Assembly (NCBI GenBank): GCA_965365445.1
Contig: CBDUBS010000089.1
Span: forward strand, 1-13,904
Source: CBDUBS01 sp965365445
Lineage (GTDB): Bacteria > Bacteroidota > Rhodothermia > Rhodothermales > DASSAV01
DNA: 13,904 bases
Reading direction: 5' to 3'
Part shown: one piece after another, positions 1 to 6,763 of the stretch
Position numbering within the stretch: the stretch's first letter is position 1
How the letters are laid out: each line of letters starts with the position of its first letter
Made by a program: the position numbers and the translations under genes
Notes under the pieces: model-generated
Seen by the model: only the letters and a program-made list of their open reading frames with translations
The model's database searches: none
What the model was told of the DNA's origin: nothing

Positions 1-354
1 GGGGGCCCCCCCTCTTCATCCGCGCCCCCCTCCGGTGCGGCGGGAACTGAAGCGCCCCGGCCAGTCGGGAAGCCCTCCGACGACCCTCAGGTGGTACGGA
101 TAACCGTGACGTCGTCCGGGTTCGAGCCGAGCCGCTTCACGCTGAAATCCGGAACGCCGGCCCGTCTGATATTTACGCGCAAGACGGAGCAGACCTGCGC
201 GACGGACGTCCAGATTCCCGAACTCGGGATCAAGACGACGCGGCTTCCGATGAACCGGCCGGTAACCATCGAGGTCACGCCGCCCCGGGACGGTTCGTAC
301 ACGTTTGCGTGCGGCATGGATATGATAAAGGGGCTCATCGTGGTACAGTCCTGA
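1..354 (+). CDS. Cupredoxin-like C-terminal domain, 5'-truncated protein
   Basis: The reading frame is open from base 1 to a TGA at 352-354, so the gene starts outside the window. The first roughly 30 residues are a Pro/Ser/Ala/Gly-rich linker; the last 86 or so form a cupredoxin-like beta domain (PF13473 type). Two cysteines (codons 196-198 and 310-312) and the ending Cys-Gly-Met-Asp-Met are candidate copper ligands. There is no histidine in the domain, so a classical type-1 copper site is unlikely and a Cu(I) thiolate/thioether site is my inference. The domain is about 50% identical to the C-terminal half of the protein at 3726-4250. It lies 20 bases before cusA, in operon-like arrangement. 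The missing part could be the CusB adaptor of the same pump or a separate small exported protein; the visible sequence cannot decide. An internal GTG at 91 is an unlikely start because the domain linker continues upstream of it. Confidence 0.8.
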   Translation, partial: GGPPSSSAPPSGAAGTEAPRPVGKPSDDPQVVRITVTSSGFEPSRFTLKSGTPARLIFTRKTEQTCATDVQIPELGIKTTRLPMNRPVTIEVTPPRDGSYTFACGMDMIKGLIVVQS

Positions 355-374
355 ACCCGGAGAACGAGAACGCC

Positions 375-3300
375 ATGTTAGCACATCTCATCGAGTGGAG
401 CGCCCGTAACCGGCTGATGGTCATTCTGGTGACCCTTCTGGTGGCCGTTGCGGGAATCTGGGCGACGCTGAACACACCGGTGGACGCCATCCCGGACCTG
501 TCCGACGTGCAGGTGATCGTCAACACGAGCTACCCCGGGCAGGGGCCGCAGATCGTAGAGGAACAGGTAACCTATCCTCTGACGACCGCCCTGCTCTCGG
601 TGCCGTATGCAAAGACCGTCCGGGGTTACTCGATGTTCGGGGAGTCATTCGTGTACGTGATCTTCGAGGACGGCACGGATATGTACTGGGCGCGCTCACG
701 GGTGCTGGAGTACCTGAATTACGTGAGCGACCGGCTGCCCGAGGGCGTGCGCCCGGCCATCGGGCCGGATGCGACAGGAGTAGGCTGGGTGTACCAGTAT
801 TCGCTCATCGATACGTCGGGTACATACGACCTGGCCCAACTGCGCACGACGCAGGATTATTTCCTGAAATACGAGCTGCAGTCCGTCGAGGGGGTTTCGG
901 AAGTGGCCTCGGTAGGAGGGTTCCGGAAACAGTACCAGGTTGTGGTAGACCCGCAGAAGCTCTCGGCCTACGGCGTTACGCTCTCGATGGTGCGTATGGC
1001 GCTGGAGCGGAGCAACCGGGACGTAGGGGGGCGCATTCTCGAAATGGGCGAGCGGGAATTCATCGTTCGCGGCAAAGGATATCTGCAAAATCTGGGCGAC
1101 ATACGCACCGTTCCGCTGATGAACACCCCGGCGGGTACGGTCGTTACGATCGGCGACGTGGCGCAGGTGCAACTCGGCCCGGAGCTACGGCGAGGCATCG
1201 CGGACAAGAACGGCGAGGGAGAGGTTGTAGGGGGCATCGTCGTGATGCGCTACGGCGACAACGCGCAGCGGGTGATCGAGCGGGTGAAGGAGCGCCTGGC
1301 GGAGCTGCAACCGAGCCTGCCCTCCGGGATGAAGGTAGTGTCGGAGTACGACCGCTCGGCGCTGATCGGCCGGGCCGTGAGCACCCTCACGCGCAAGATC
1401 TGGGAGGAACTGCTGGTGGTGGCGCTCATCGTGATGGTTTTCCTGCTTCATGCCCGGAGCGCGTTCGTCGCGATCATCACCGTGCCGGTGGGCATCCTGA
1501 TGTCGCTGCTGGCGATGTACCTGCTGGGGATCAACGCCAACATCATGAGCCTGGGCGGCATCGCTATCGCCATCGGGGTGATGGTGGATGCATCGCTGGT
1601 GATGGTAGAGAACGCGCACAAACACATCGAGCGGGCGCGAGCGGCGCTCGGGCGCAAACTGGAACGGCCCGAGCGGGTCCGGGCCGTGCTGGACGCGGCG
1701 AAGGAGGTAGGGCCCAGCCTCTTCTTTTCCCTTCTGATCGTCACGGTAAGCTTCCTTCCCGTGTTCGCGCTTCAGCAAACGGAGGGGCGCATGTTTCGCC
1801 CGCTGGCGCTCACGAAAACGTTTGCCATGGCGGCGGGCGCCATCCTGTCCGTTACGCTCGTGCCGGCGCTCATGGTGATGTTCATCAAGGGACACATCCG
1901 GCGGGAGGACCAGAACCCGATCGCGCAGTTTTTCATCCGGATCTACCGCCCGATCATCCGGGGCACCCTGCGGCGGCCCGGCACGGTACTGGTAGTAGGG
2001 TTCAGCTTGCTGTTTCTGACGCTCCTGCCCGTGCAGCAGCTTTTCCTCGGCAGGACCTACGTTCCGTTCCCGCAGATCGGCTCGGAGTTCATGCCGCCGC
2101 TGGACGAGGGGGATTTATTGTACATGCCGACGACCCTGCCGGGCATCAGTCCGCAGAAGGCGAAGGAACTCCTGCAACAGACCGACCGGATCATCAAGAG
2201 TTTCCCGGAGGTAGAGAGCGTGTTCGGCAAAGTCGGCCGTGCGGAGACCGCCACGGACCCTGCCCCACTCGACATGATCGAGACGGTGATCGTGCTCAAG
2301 CCGCACGACCAGTGGAGAGAGGGCATGACCCGGGATAAGCTTGTCGCCGAGTTAAATGCAGCCATCCAGATCCCGGGGCTGACCAATGCCTGGACCATGC
2401 CGATCAAGACGCGCACGGATATGCTGGCGACGGGCATCAAGACGCCGGTGGGAATCAAGATCGCCGGGTCCGACTTCCAGACGCTGGAAGATATCGGGAA
2501 GCACATCGAGGGGGTCATCGGAAGGCTCGAGGGCACCGCTTCGGTTTACGCCGAGCGGGTCATGGGCGGTACGTTTCTGGACATCGACATCCGGCGGGAA
2601 CAGGCGGCGCGGTACGGCCTCACCACGGGAGACGTGCAAGACGTGATCACGAGCGCGGTCGGCGGCATGGAGGTGACCACGACGGTGGAGGGGCTGGAGC
2701 GGTATTCGGTAAACATCCGTTATCCGAGAAATCTGCGCGATAACCTGCCGGCTCTGCGGCAGGTGCTCGTCCCGACCTCCTCCGGGGCGCAGATTCCGCT
2801 CGGCCAGGTGGCGGAGTTTCGCCTGACGGGAGGCCCGCCGATGATAAAAAGTGAGAACGCCCGTCCGAATGCCTGGGTGTACGTCGATCTGGCCCAGGGG
2901 CAGGATGTTGGCTCGTACGTTCAGCGGGCCCGCGAAGCCGTAGCCGAGCAGGTGGTTCTTCCGGCCGGTTACTCCATCAAGTGGAGCGGGCAGTACGAAT
3001 ACATGGAGCGGGCCAACCGGAGGCTTCAAATCCTGGTGCCGATTACGCTGGCTATCGTGTTTTTGCTCTTGTTCATGCATTTCAGGAACGCCGGGGAAGC
3101 CTTGCTGCTGATGATTCCGCTGCCGTTTGCGGTGGTCGGGGCGGTGTGGCTGATGGTGCTGCTGGACTTCAACTTCTCCATCGCCGTAGGGGTCGGCTGG
3201 ATTGCGGTTGCCGGGTTGGCGGCGGAGACGGGCGTGGTGATGCACGTATACCTGGACGAGGCCATGAAGCGATACCGGCGAGAAGGACGCCTGCACACGC

Positions 3301-3629
3301 AAGCCGACCTCAAAAGCGCCCTGGCCGAAGGAGCCGTAGACCGCGTGCGGCCCAAGCTGATGACGGTATTCACCACCATCATCGGTCTGGCGCCGGTGAT
3401 GTTCGGCTCGGAGACGGGCGCCGAAGTGATGAAGCGGATCGCTACACCTATGGTCGGCGGGCTCGTCACGTCAACGATTCACACCCTCATCATGATACCG
3501 GCGTTATATGCGGTCGTCCACGGGTACCGGCTCCGCCGGGAGCTCCGCAACCCGACCGTGTACGCGGAAAACGGCATCGTAGCGGGCCAACCCCATCCGG
3601 AACCCATCGAGGCCGGGGAAAACGTTTGA
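375..3629 (+). CDS. cusA: CusA/CzcA-family heavy-metal efflux RND pump
   Basis: This is the inner-membrane proton-driven pump of a tripartite exporter that moves Cu(I)/Ag(I) from periplasm or cytoplasm through an adaptor and outer-membrane channel. It is 1084 aa, the full family length. I chose ATG 375 (protein MLAHLIEWSARNRL...), with GGAGA at 359-363 as ribosome site; the frame also opens at 309 inside the previous gene, but that adds 22 residues the family lacks. Family blocks visible include PVDAIPDLSDVQV near the N-terminus, the TM4 segment with Asp405 (VMVDASLVMVEN) and AAETGVVM with Glu951, the equivalents of the proton-relay acids of E. coli CusA. Met584 (LLYM), Met634 (PLDM) and Met683 (RTDM) match the CusA metal-binding methionines 573, 623 and 672 with a constant offset of 11, which favours Cu/Ag over Zn/Co/Cd. 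Cupredoxin-like genes flank it on both sides. Confidence 0.95.
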   Translation: MLAHLIEWSARNRLMVILVTLLVAVAGIWATLNTPVDAIPDLSDVQVIVNTSYPGQGPQIVEEQVTYPLTTALLSVPYAKTVRGYSMFGESFVYVIFEDGTDMYWARSRVLEYLNYVSDRLPEGVRPAIGPDATGVGWVYQYSLIDTSGTYDLAQLRTTQDYFLKYELQSVEGVSEVASVGGFRKQYQVVVDPQKLSAYGVTLSMVRMALERSNRDVGGRILEMGEREFIVRGKGYLQNLGDIRTVPLMNTPAGTVVTIGDVAQVQLGPELRRGIADKNGEGEVVGGIVVMRYGDNAQRVIERVKERLAELQPSLPSGMKVVSEYDRSALIGRAVSTLTRKIWEELLVVALIVMVFLLHARSAFVAIITVPVGILMSLLAMYLLGINANIMSLGGIAIAIGVMVDASLVMVENAHKHIERARAALGRKLERPERVRAVLDAAKEVGPSLFFSLLIVTVSFLPVFALQQTEGRMFRPLALTKTFAMAAGAILSVTLVPALMVMFIKGHIRREDQNPIAQFFIRIYRPIIRGTLRRPGTVLVVGFSLLFLTLLPVQQLFLGRTYVPFPQIGSEFMPPLDEGDLLYMPTTLPGISPQKAKELLQQTDRIIKSFPEVESVFGKVGRAETATDPAPLDMIETVIVLKPHDQWREGMTRDKLVAELNAAIQIPGLTNAWTMPIKTRTDMLATGIKTPVGIKIAGSDFQTLEDIGKHIEGVIGRLEGTASVYAERVMGGTFLDIDIRREQAARYGLTTGDVQDVITSAVGGMEVTTTVEGLERYSVNIRYPRNLRDNLPALRQVLVPTSSGAQIPLGQVAEFRLTGGPPMIKSENARPNAWVYVDLAQGQDVGSYVQRAREAVAEQVVLPAGYSIKWSGQYEYMERANRRLQILVPITLAIVFLLLFMHFRNAGEALLLMIPLPFAVVGAVWLMVLLDFNFSIAVGVGWIAVAGLAAETGVVMHVYLDEAMKRYRREGRLHTQADLKSALAEGAVDRVRPKLMTVFTTIIGLAPVMFGSETGAEVMKRIATPMVGGLVTSTIHTLIMIPALYAVVHGYRLRRELRNPTVYAENGIVAGQPHPEPIEAGENV

Positions 3630-3645
3630 TGGTCACTAAAACCGT

Positions 3646-3698
3646 CCGGCAAAACATCCAGGGAACGACGCGTTCCTATCGGGGTCGGCTTTTGCCGG
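3646..3698 (+). promoter_or_regulatory. Structured spacer between cusA and cupredoxin gene
   Basis: The 96-base gap between cusA and the next gene holds nested complementarity. CCGGCAAAA (3646-3654) is the exact reverse complement of TTTTGCCGG (3690-3698). Inside it lies GGAACG-ACG-CGTTCC (3662-3676), and the right arm can alternatively close a small hairpin CGGC-TTTT-GCCG (3686-3697). No T-tract follows, so it does not look like a terminator. It could be an mRNA processing or stability element that lets the small secreted protein be made at a different level from the pump. The base complementarity is seen; the function is a guess. Confidence 0.35.
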
Positions 3699-3725
3699 GG
3701 CGCTAACCCAAAAAGAGGTAATACC

Positions 3726-4250
3726 ATGAAAAAACTACTCACTCTTTGCGCTCTCCTCGCACTCTCCTTAACGGCGCAGGCAAGCTACGCGCAGTCCTGC
3801 GAAGGCCCGACGATGCATCAAAAGATGCAGGCCGATAAGGACACCATGAACCACCAGGCCATGCATCGGAAGATGCATGGTATGATGCACAAGAACATGC
3901 AGGGAATGCATCGGAACATGCCGAAGGAAGGGCCTATGCAGGCATCATCCGATACCGTAAGGGCGAGCATGGTAGATGGCGTGCAGGTGCTGAACCTGAC
4001 CGTTACCCACAAGGGATACAGTCCATCCGCCGTCGAGCTTCAGGCCGGCATACCTGCGCGGCTCGTTTTTACCCGCACCGCCGACGGCGGCTGCATGGAT
4101 CAGGTGCAGATACCCGCTCTCGGTATCGGAAAAACGAAATTACCGCTGAATGAGCCGGTTGCGATCGAGTTCACGCCGGAAAACGCCGGCATGTATACCT
4201 TCCAGTGCGGTATGGGCATGATGGAAGGAAGCATTATGGTAGAGTCGTAG
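3726..4250 (+). CDS. Secreted Met/His-rich copper-binding cupredoxin protein
   Basis: A 174-aa exported protein. Residues 1-22 or so are a Sec signal peptide (MKKLL, a Leu/Ala core, cleavage near AQA-S or SYA-Q). Residues 30-71 are a flexible Met/His segment with 11 Met and 6 His, many as MH or MxxM, resembling Cu(I)/Ag(I)-scavenging segments. Residues 88-174 form a cupredoxin-like domain with Cys123, Cys161, Met163 and Met165; the only His in it is His95. The domain is about half identical to the one ending at 354. ATG 3726 is preceded by AGAGG (3714-3718) at normal spacing. Location directly downstream of cusA suggests a periplasmic copper sponge or chaperone feeding the pump, in the role CusF plays in E. 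coli; that role is inferred. No CusF-like gene is visible in the window. A membrane anchor is absent, so it should be soluble in the periplasm. Confidence 0.88.
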   Translation: MKKLLTLCALLALSLTAQASYAQSCEGPTMHQKMQADKDTMNHQAMHRKMHGMMHKNMQGMHRNMPKEGPMQASSDTVRASMVDGVQVLNLTVTHKGYSPSAVELQAGIPARLVFTRTADGGCMDQVQIPALGIGKTKLPLNEPVAIEFTPENAGMYTFQCGMGMMEGSIMVES

Positions 4251-4273
4251 TTACCCAAACCCGGCAGGTACTG

Positions 4274-4308
4274 CAGAGGGGCCGGCGACGATCTCGCCGG
4301 CCCCTCTG
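4274..4308. terminator. Strong GC-rich hairpin between convergent genes
   Basis: A perfect 15-bp stem (arms starting CAGAGGGGCC and ending GGCCCCTCTG) with a five-base loop CGATC lies 23 bases after the cupredoxin stop and before the end of the convergent osmC gene. Position and stability suit a bidirectional transcription end. Neither side has a real T-tract (TATTT on the + side), so termination is likely but not textbook. The right arm runs into the first unit of the 17-bp tandem repeat. Confidence 0.65.
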
Positions 4309-4387
4309 TATTTACAGCACCTCTGTATTTACAGCACCTCTGTATTTACAGCACCTCTGTATTTACAGCACCTCTGTATTTACAGCA
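4303..4387. repeat. Five perfect tandem copies of a 17-bp unit
   Basis: The unit CCTCTGTATTTACAGCA is repeated five times without a single difference, at 4303, 4320, 4337, 4354 and 4371. The first copy shares its first six bases with the descending arm of the neighbouring hairpin. Each unit contains the interrupted palindrome CTGTA-TT-TACAG. The array fills the space between two convergent genes and ends four bases before the osmC stop codon. Perfect identity suggests recent slippage expansion. Reading frames through it give a repetitive peptide that I do not accept as a gene. Confidence 0.97.
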
Positions 4388-4391
4388 GGAG

Positions 4392-4850
4392 TCAGGCGGC
4401 CTGAAGAGCCGTCAGGGAGGCGATTCGCGTCGTGACGGGCGTAACCCGAGAGAGGTTGTCGAAGACGGGGCAGCGCGACTCGACGACCTCCAGCCAGTGC
4501 TGCAAGGCCTTTTCGTCGGCATCGGTATCGGCGAGGATTTCCACGTCGATGTGTTTATAACCGGATCGATCCTCCGTCGGGTTTCCGAACAGTCGGGCAG
4601 GATTGATGGGGCCCGATACCTTGATTTCGAGCGACCGGATGGTAATGCCCAGTTCTCCGGCGATCAGGTGGGCCACCACGTTCAGGCAGCCGGCCAGGCC
4701 GGTCAGGATGTATTCGACCGGGTTGGCGCCCAGGTCGCTTCCGCCGAGCTGAGGCGGTTCGTCGACGATGACTTCGAACTGCCGGGCTTTTACGAGCGTG
4801 CGGGCCGGCGTTTCCGAGACGGCGTGGATCGAGAAGCTGAGATCGGACAT
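4392..4850 (-). CDS. OsmC-family protein (thiol peroxidase-like fold)
   Basis: A 152-aa cytoplasmic protein of the OsmC/Ohr superfamily, whose studied members reduce organic hydroperoxides with a cysteine pair. The two expected cysteines are present: Cys55 in LTGLAGCLNVV and Cys127 in ESRCPVFDNLSRVTPV. The block EPPQLGGSDLGANPVEY at residues 31-47 is typical of the OsmC branch rather than Ohr. I chose ATG at 4850, which has AGAGGA ten bases upstream; the frame extends 37 residues further with no family similarity and through a terminator-like hairpin. It is convergent with the copper genes, and a terminator separates it from the upstream wzi gene, so it is probably transcribed alone. Substrate is unknown: peroxide detoxification is plausible, but several OsmC-branch proteins have no proven role. 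Confidence 0.9.
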   Translation of the reverse strand: MSDLSFSIHAVSETPARTLVKARQFEVIVDEPPQLGGSDLGANPVEYILTGLAGCLNVVAHLIAGELGITIRSLEIKVSGPINPARLFGNPTEDRSGYKHIDVEILADTDADEKALQHWLEVVESRCPVFDNLSRVTPVTTRIASLTALQAA

Positions 4851-4927
4851 GAGCTTTTTTTCCTCTGTGGGACGGGTGGTGTTCGAGGACCCACCTGCAG
4901 AAGAGAAAAGCTTGATCGCCCCACATG

Positions 4928-4959
4928 AAAAAGCCCACTCTCCTGCAGGAGAAGCGGGC
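4928..4959 (-). terminator. Intrinsic terminator upstream of osmC
   Basis: Read on the minus strand, GCCCGCTTCTCC, a TGCA loop and GGAGAGTGGGC form an 11-bp stem with one G-T pair and one bulged T, followed at once by TTTTT (4932-4928). This is a good Rho-independent terminator. It lies 193 bases after the wzi stop and 78 bases before the osmC start, so it either ends the wzi transcript or acts as an attenuator in an osmC leader. Confidence 0.75.
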
Positions 4960-4990
4960 AAGCGGCATTCAGTGCGGGCTATCCACTACT

Positions 4991-5026
4991 CCTGTAACGG
5001 CATACACATACACATGCCGTTACAGG
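4991..5026. repeat. Perfect 13-bp inverted repeat with 10-base loop
   Basis: CCTGTAACGGCAT (4991-5003) and ATGCCGTTACAGG (5014-5026) are exact reverse complements around the loop ACACATACAC. No T-tract follows on either strand. It lies in the wzi-osmC gap about 140 bases before the osmC start. It could be a regulator binding site or a stabilising hairpin in the wzi 3' untranslated RNA. Confidence 0.85.
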
Positions 5027-5152
5027 GCATGGACGCCTGCCTGTGGGCAGATGACGTTTCCGGAAGTGTGGCTGCGATCTGAATCATGGGGCGAAACATA
5101 ATCACATCCCCGCCGATCTCCAAATGAATTGCATAGAAACGATGAAATAATC

Positions 5153-6724
5153 TTAATTAGTAAGGCTAAAATTTTCGATGGCGGCTTCCAGGCGGATGCC
5201 GAAACGAAGAACGCCCGCAAACCGCCAGACGCCGGGAAGATCGGCGGGCGTGTAGCGGTTCAGACCCGCATCGGCCCGCAGCCACCAGGTATGGGCGGGC
5301 TGGATGGTAACGGCGGCGGCGGCCCGCAGAGTGCGGCTCACGTCGCCGTGGAGTACCAGCGAGGTTTCGTTGGAAGAGGCGATGGGCAGCCGCATGTCGC
5401 GTTCGCCCTGTAGCAGCAAGGTGGCATAGGGCCGGACGGTGGCGCCGGGCAGGAGGCCATCCAGAAATACGTCGGAAAAAAGGTCGAGCCGCACGTAGTC
5501 GCTGAATGCCGTAGCAAGACCGCGCCTCAGGTACAGGTACTGGCCTTCCGTTTGAAACGTATTATAGGTTTCCGAGCCGACTATCTGGACGGAAGCGCCT
5601 GCATGAAACGGCCTGGCCTGCGGCGCATAGGTCACATTGGCGGCAGCCGCTATCCGGGAAGGGTAATCGCTCTGGTATACCAGGTCGTCCAAAAGAAACT
5701 GCCCCGTGAGAACGAACGGGTTAAGGCGGGCCCAGACCTGAAGGGCAACCAGTACATTATTCTCATCGTTCTTAGGCTTATTATCTCCCTCGAAAATAAA
5801 CACGTGCAACGGATTCAGGAACCGCAACGAAGGAGAAGCCGAAGGGCCGGAGTATAATACGCTTTCCATCACGCTGACGACCAGCCGGTCGGATGGCCGC
5901 CAATCCACCCGGTGAGCGGCCAGGTAACGACGGCGGCTGCCTTCCCGGAAGCCCTCACCGGTGTAGAGCCCTTCCGGGCTCAGATGGTCGAGTTCTCCCA
6001 GCAAGCCCGTAACCATGAGACGCCGCTTCCCCAGCCGTACCCGGAGGTGGTCAAACGCCAGCGCGTTGTCGCTCAGGAGCAACGCCGGCTCGGAAAGAGG
6101 AGCCCAGTGGTATCGGTATCGGCCGAGGTATACGGCCAGTGGCTTGCGGTAATATCCGACATACGCGTTCTCACTTCGGGACATCAGGCGGCGGGCGGCG
6201 TCCAGGCCGTCGGGGTCCTGGTCGTAGAACCGATCGAAGCGCAGGCCTGCCCCGGCCGCAACGGTTCCCGTGCCGCCGCTCAAACGTGGTTCGGCATACG
6301 GATAGGCTTGGATCCCTTCTCCAAGCGGACGAAGCTCGTCGGGACGCTTTCCCTCTGCAGCAACGACTCCGCCTTCGACCGAGAAAGACAGGCGCTCTTC
6401 TTCCGATTTGAAACGTTTACTTAGCCGCTCGTACCACCCTCTATCCGGCCGGGGGAGCGTGGCGGGGTCGAGTTCGGCCAGGGCATCCGCTATTTCACCG
6501 CGCGTATACGGGGTTTCCGTGGGGTTAAGCGCCGGTAGGTAACCACGCTGCTGGAGCCGGGTGATGAAGGTATACGCCGGGTCGTCCAGAAATACGAGGG
6601 CGTGCTCCTGCGCGCGCGCGGGGCCAGAACCGGCTCCGACGACGGCCAGGCCGACGAGCAGGGCCGCCTTCCAGCGGAGAGCCGGGTCGAAAAGGGTGGG
6701 CATAAAAAGGCGGCGCTTTTTCAT
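5153..6724 (-). CDS. Wzi-family capsule assembly / outer-membrane beta-barrel protein
   Basis: A 523-aa protein with a signal peptide (KKRR, a hydrophobic stretch, then GPARAQ) and a body made of alternating beta strands with aromatic girdles, as in outer-membrane barrels. The block YLGRYRYHWAPLSEPALLLS at about residues 198-217, followed by DNALAFDHLRV, resembles the conserved segment of Wzi-type proteins (PF14052), which in E. coli anchor capsule polysaccharide to the cell surface. I rate the family likely and the exact role open, since no Wza/Wzc partners are in view. The start is ambiguous: ATG 6724 gives a positively charged signal-peptide N-region, but that codon lies in the loop region of a terminator hairpin. 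The in-frame ATG 6703, directly after the T-tract, removes seven residues. Neither has a Shine-Dalgarno sequence. The upstream neighbour is a 66-aa gene on the same strand, and wlbA beyond it also points to surface sugars. Confidence 0.75.
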   Translation of the reverse strand: MKKRRLFMPTLFDPALRWKAALLVGLAVVGAGSGPARAQEHALVFLDDPAYTFITRLQQRGYLPALNPTETPYTRGEIADALAELDPATLPRPDRGWYERLSKRFKSEEERLSFSVEGGVVAAEGKRPDELRPLGEGIQAYPYAEPRLSGGTGTVAAGAGLRFDRFYDQDPDGLDAARRLMSRSENAYVGYYRKPLAVYLGRYRYHWAPLSEPALLLSDNALAFDHLRVRLGKRRLMVTGLLGELDHLSPEGLYTGEGFREGSRRRYLAAHRVDWRPSDRLVVSVMESVLYSGPSASPSLRFLNPLHVFIFEGDNKPKNDENNVLVALQVWARLNPFVLTGQFLLDDLVYQSDYPSRIAAAANVTYAPQARPFHAGASVQIVGSETYNTFQTEGQYLYLRRGLATAFSDYVRLDLFSDVFLDGLLPGATVRPYATLLLQGERDMRLPIASSNETSLVLHGDVSRTLRAAAAVTIQPAHTWWLRADAGLNRYTPADLPGVWRFAGVLRFGIRLEAAIENFSLTN

Positions 6725-6742
6725 TCGTGAAAAGGCGCCGCC
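6704..6742 (-). terminator. Intrinsic terminator overlapping the wzi start
   Basis: On the minus strand a 15-bp stem (arms beginning GGCGGCGCCTTTTCA and ending GCGCCGCC, with one G-T pair) and a four-base loop CGAA are followed by TTTTT at 6708-6704, then ATG at 6703. It begins 21 bases after the stop of the 66-aa gene. The other direction has no T-tract. Besides ending the upstream transcript, it covers the ATG at 6724, so it may attenuate or occlude wzi expression. Confidence 0.8.
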
Positions 6743-6763
6743 ATACCCCGCAGGGAAGCTCCC

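Larger units (their letters stand above)
4851..5152. other. Non-coding gap between wzi and osmC
   Basis: This 302-base gap holds two clear inverted repeats, annotated separately: a minus-strand terminator at 4928-4959 and a perfect 13-bp inverted repeat at 4991-5026. The segment from about 5105 into the end of wzi is markedly AT-rich compared with the rest of the window. The osmC promoter should lie here, but I see no convincing -35/-10 or Bacteroidota-type (TTTG / TAnnTTTG) pair. A 37-codon minus-strand frame (5099 to 4986) is discussed as a finding and is not called as a gene. Confidence 0.6.

Noticed and set aside
1185..3302. Long minus-strand open frames (236 and 316 codons) antisense to cusA
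   Set aside because: They are mirror frames of a strongly coding high-GC gene, rich in Arg/His/Gln with no recognisable domain; cusA itself is unambiguous.
4303..4387. CRISPR array
   Set aside because: The 17-bp units are directly adjacent with no spacers, so this is a simple tandem repeat.
4303..4387. CopY-type cop box array
   Set aside because: The half-sites are in the opposite order (TGTA-N2-TACA), and the array lies at the 3' ends of convergent genes, not in a promoter.
4205..4435. Plus-strand frame through the 17-bp repeats giving a repetitive CIYSTSVFTA peptide
   Set aside because: It begins inside the cupredoxin gene, exists only because the repeat lacks stops, and runs into the osmC gene on the other strand.
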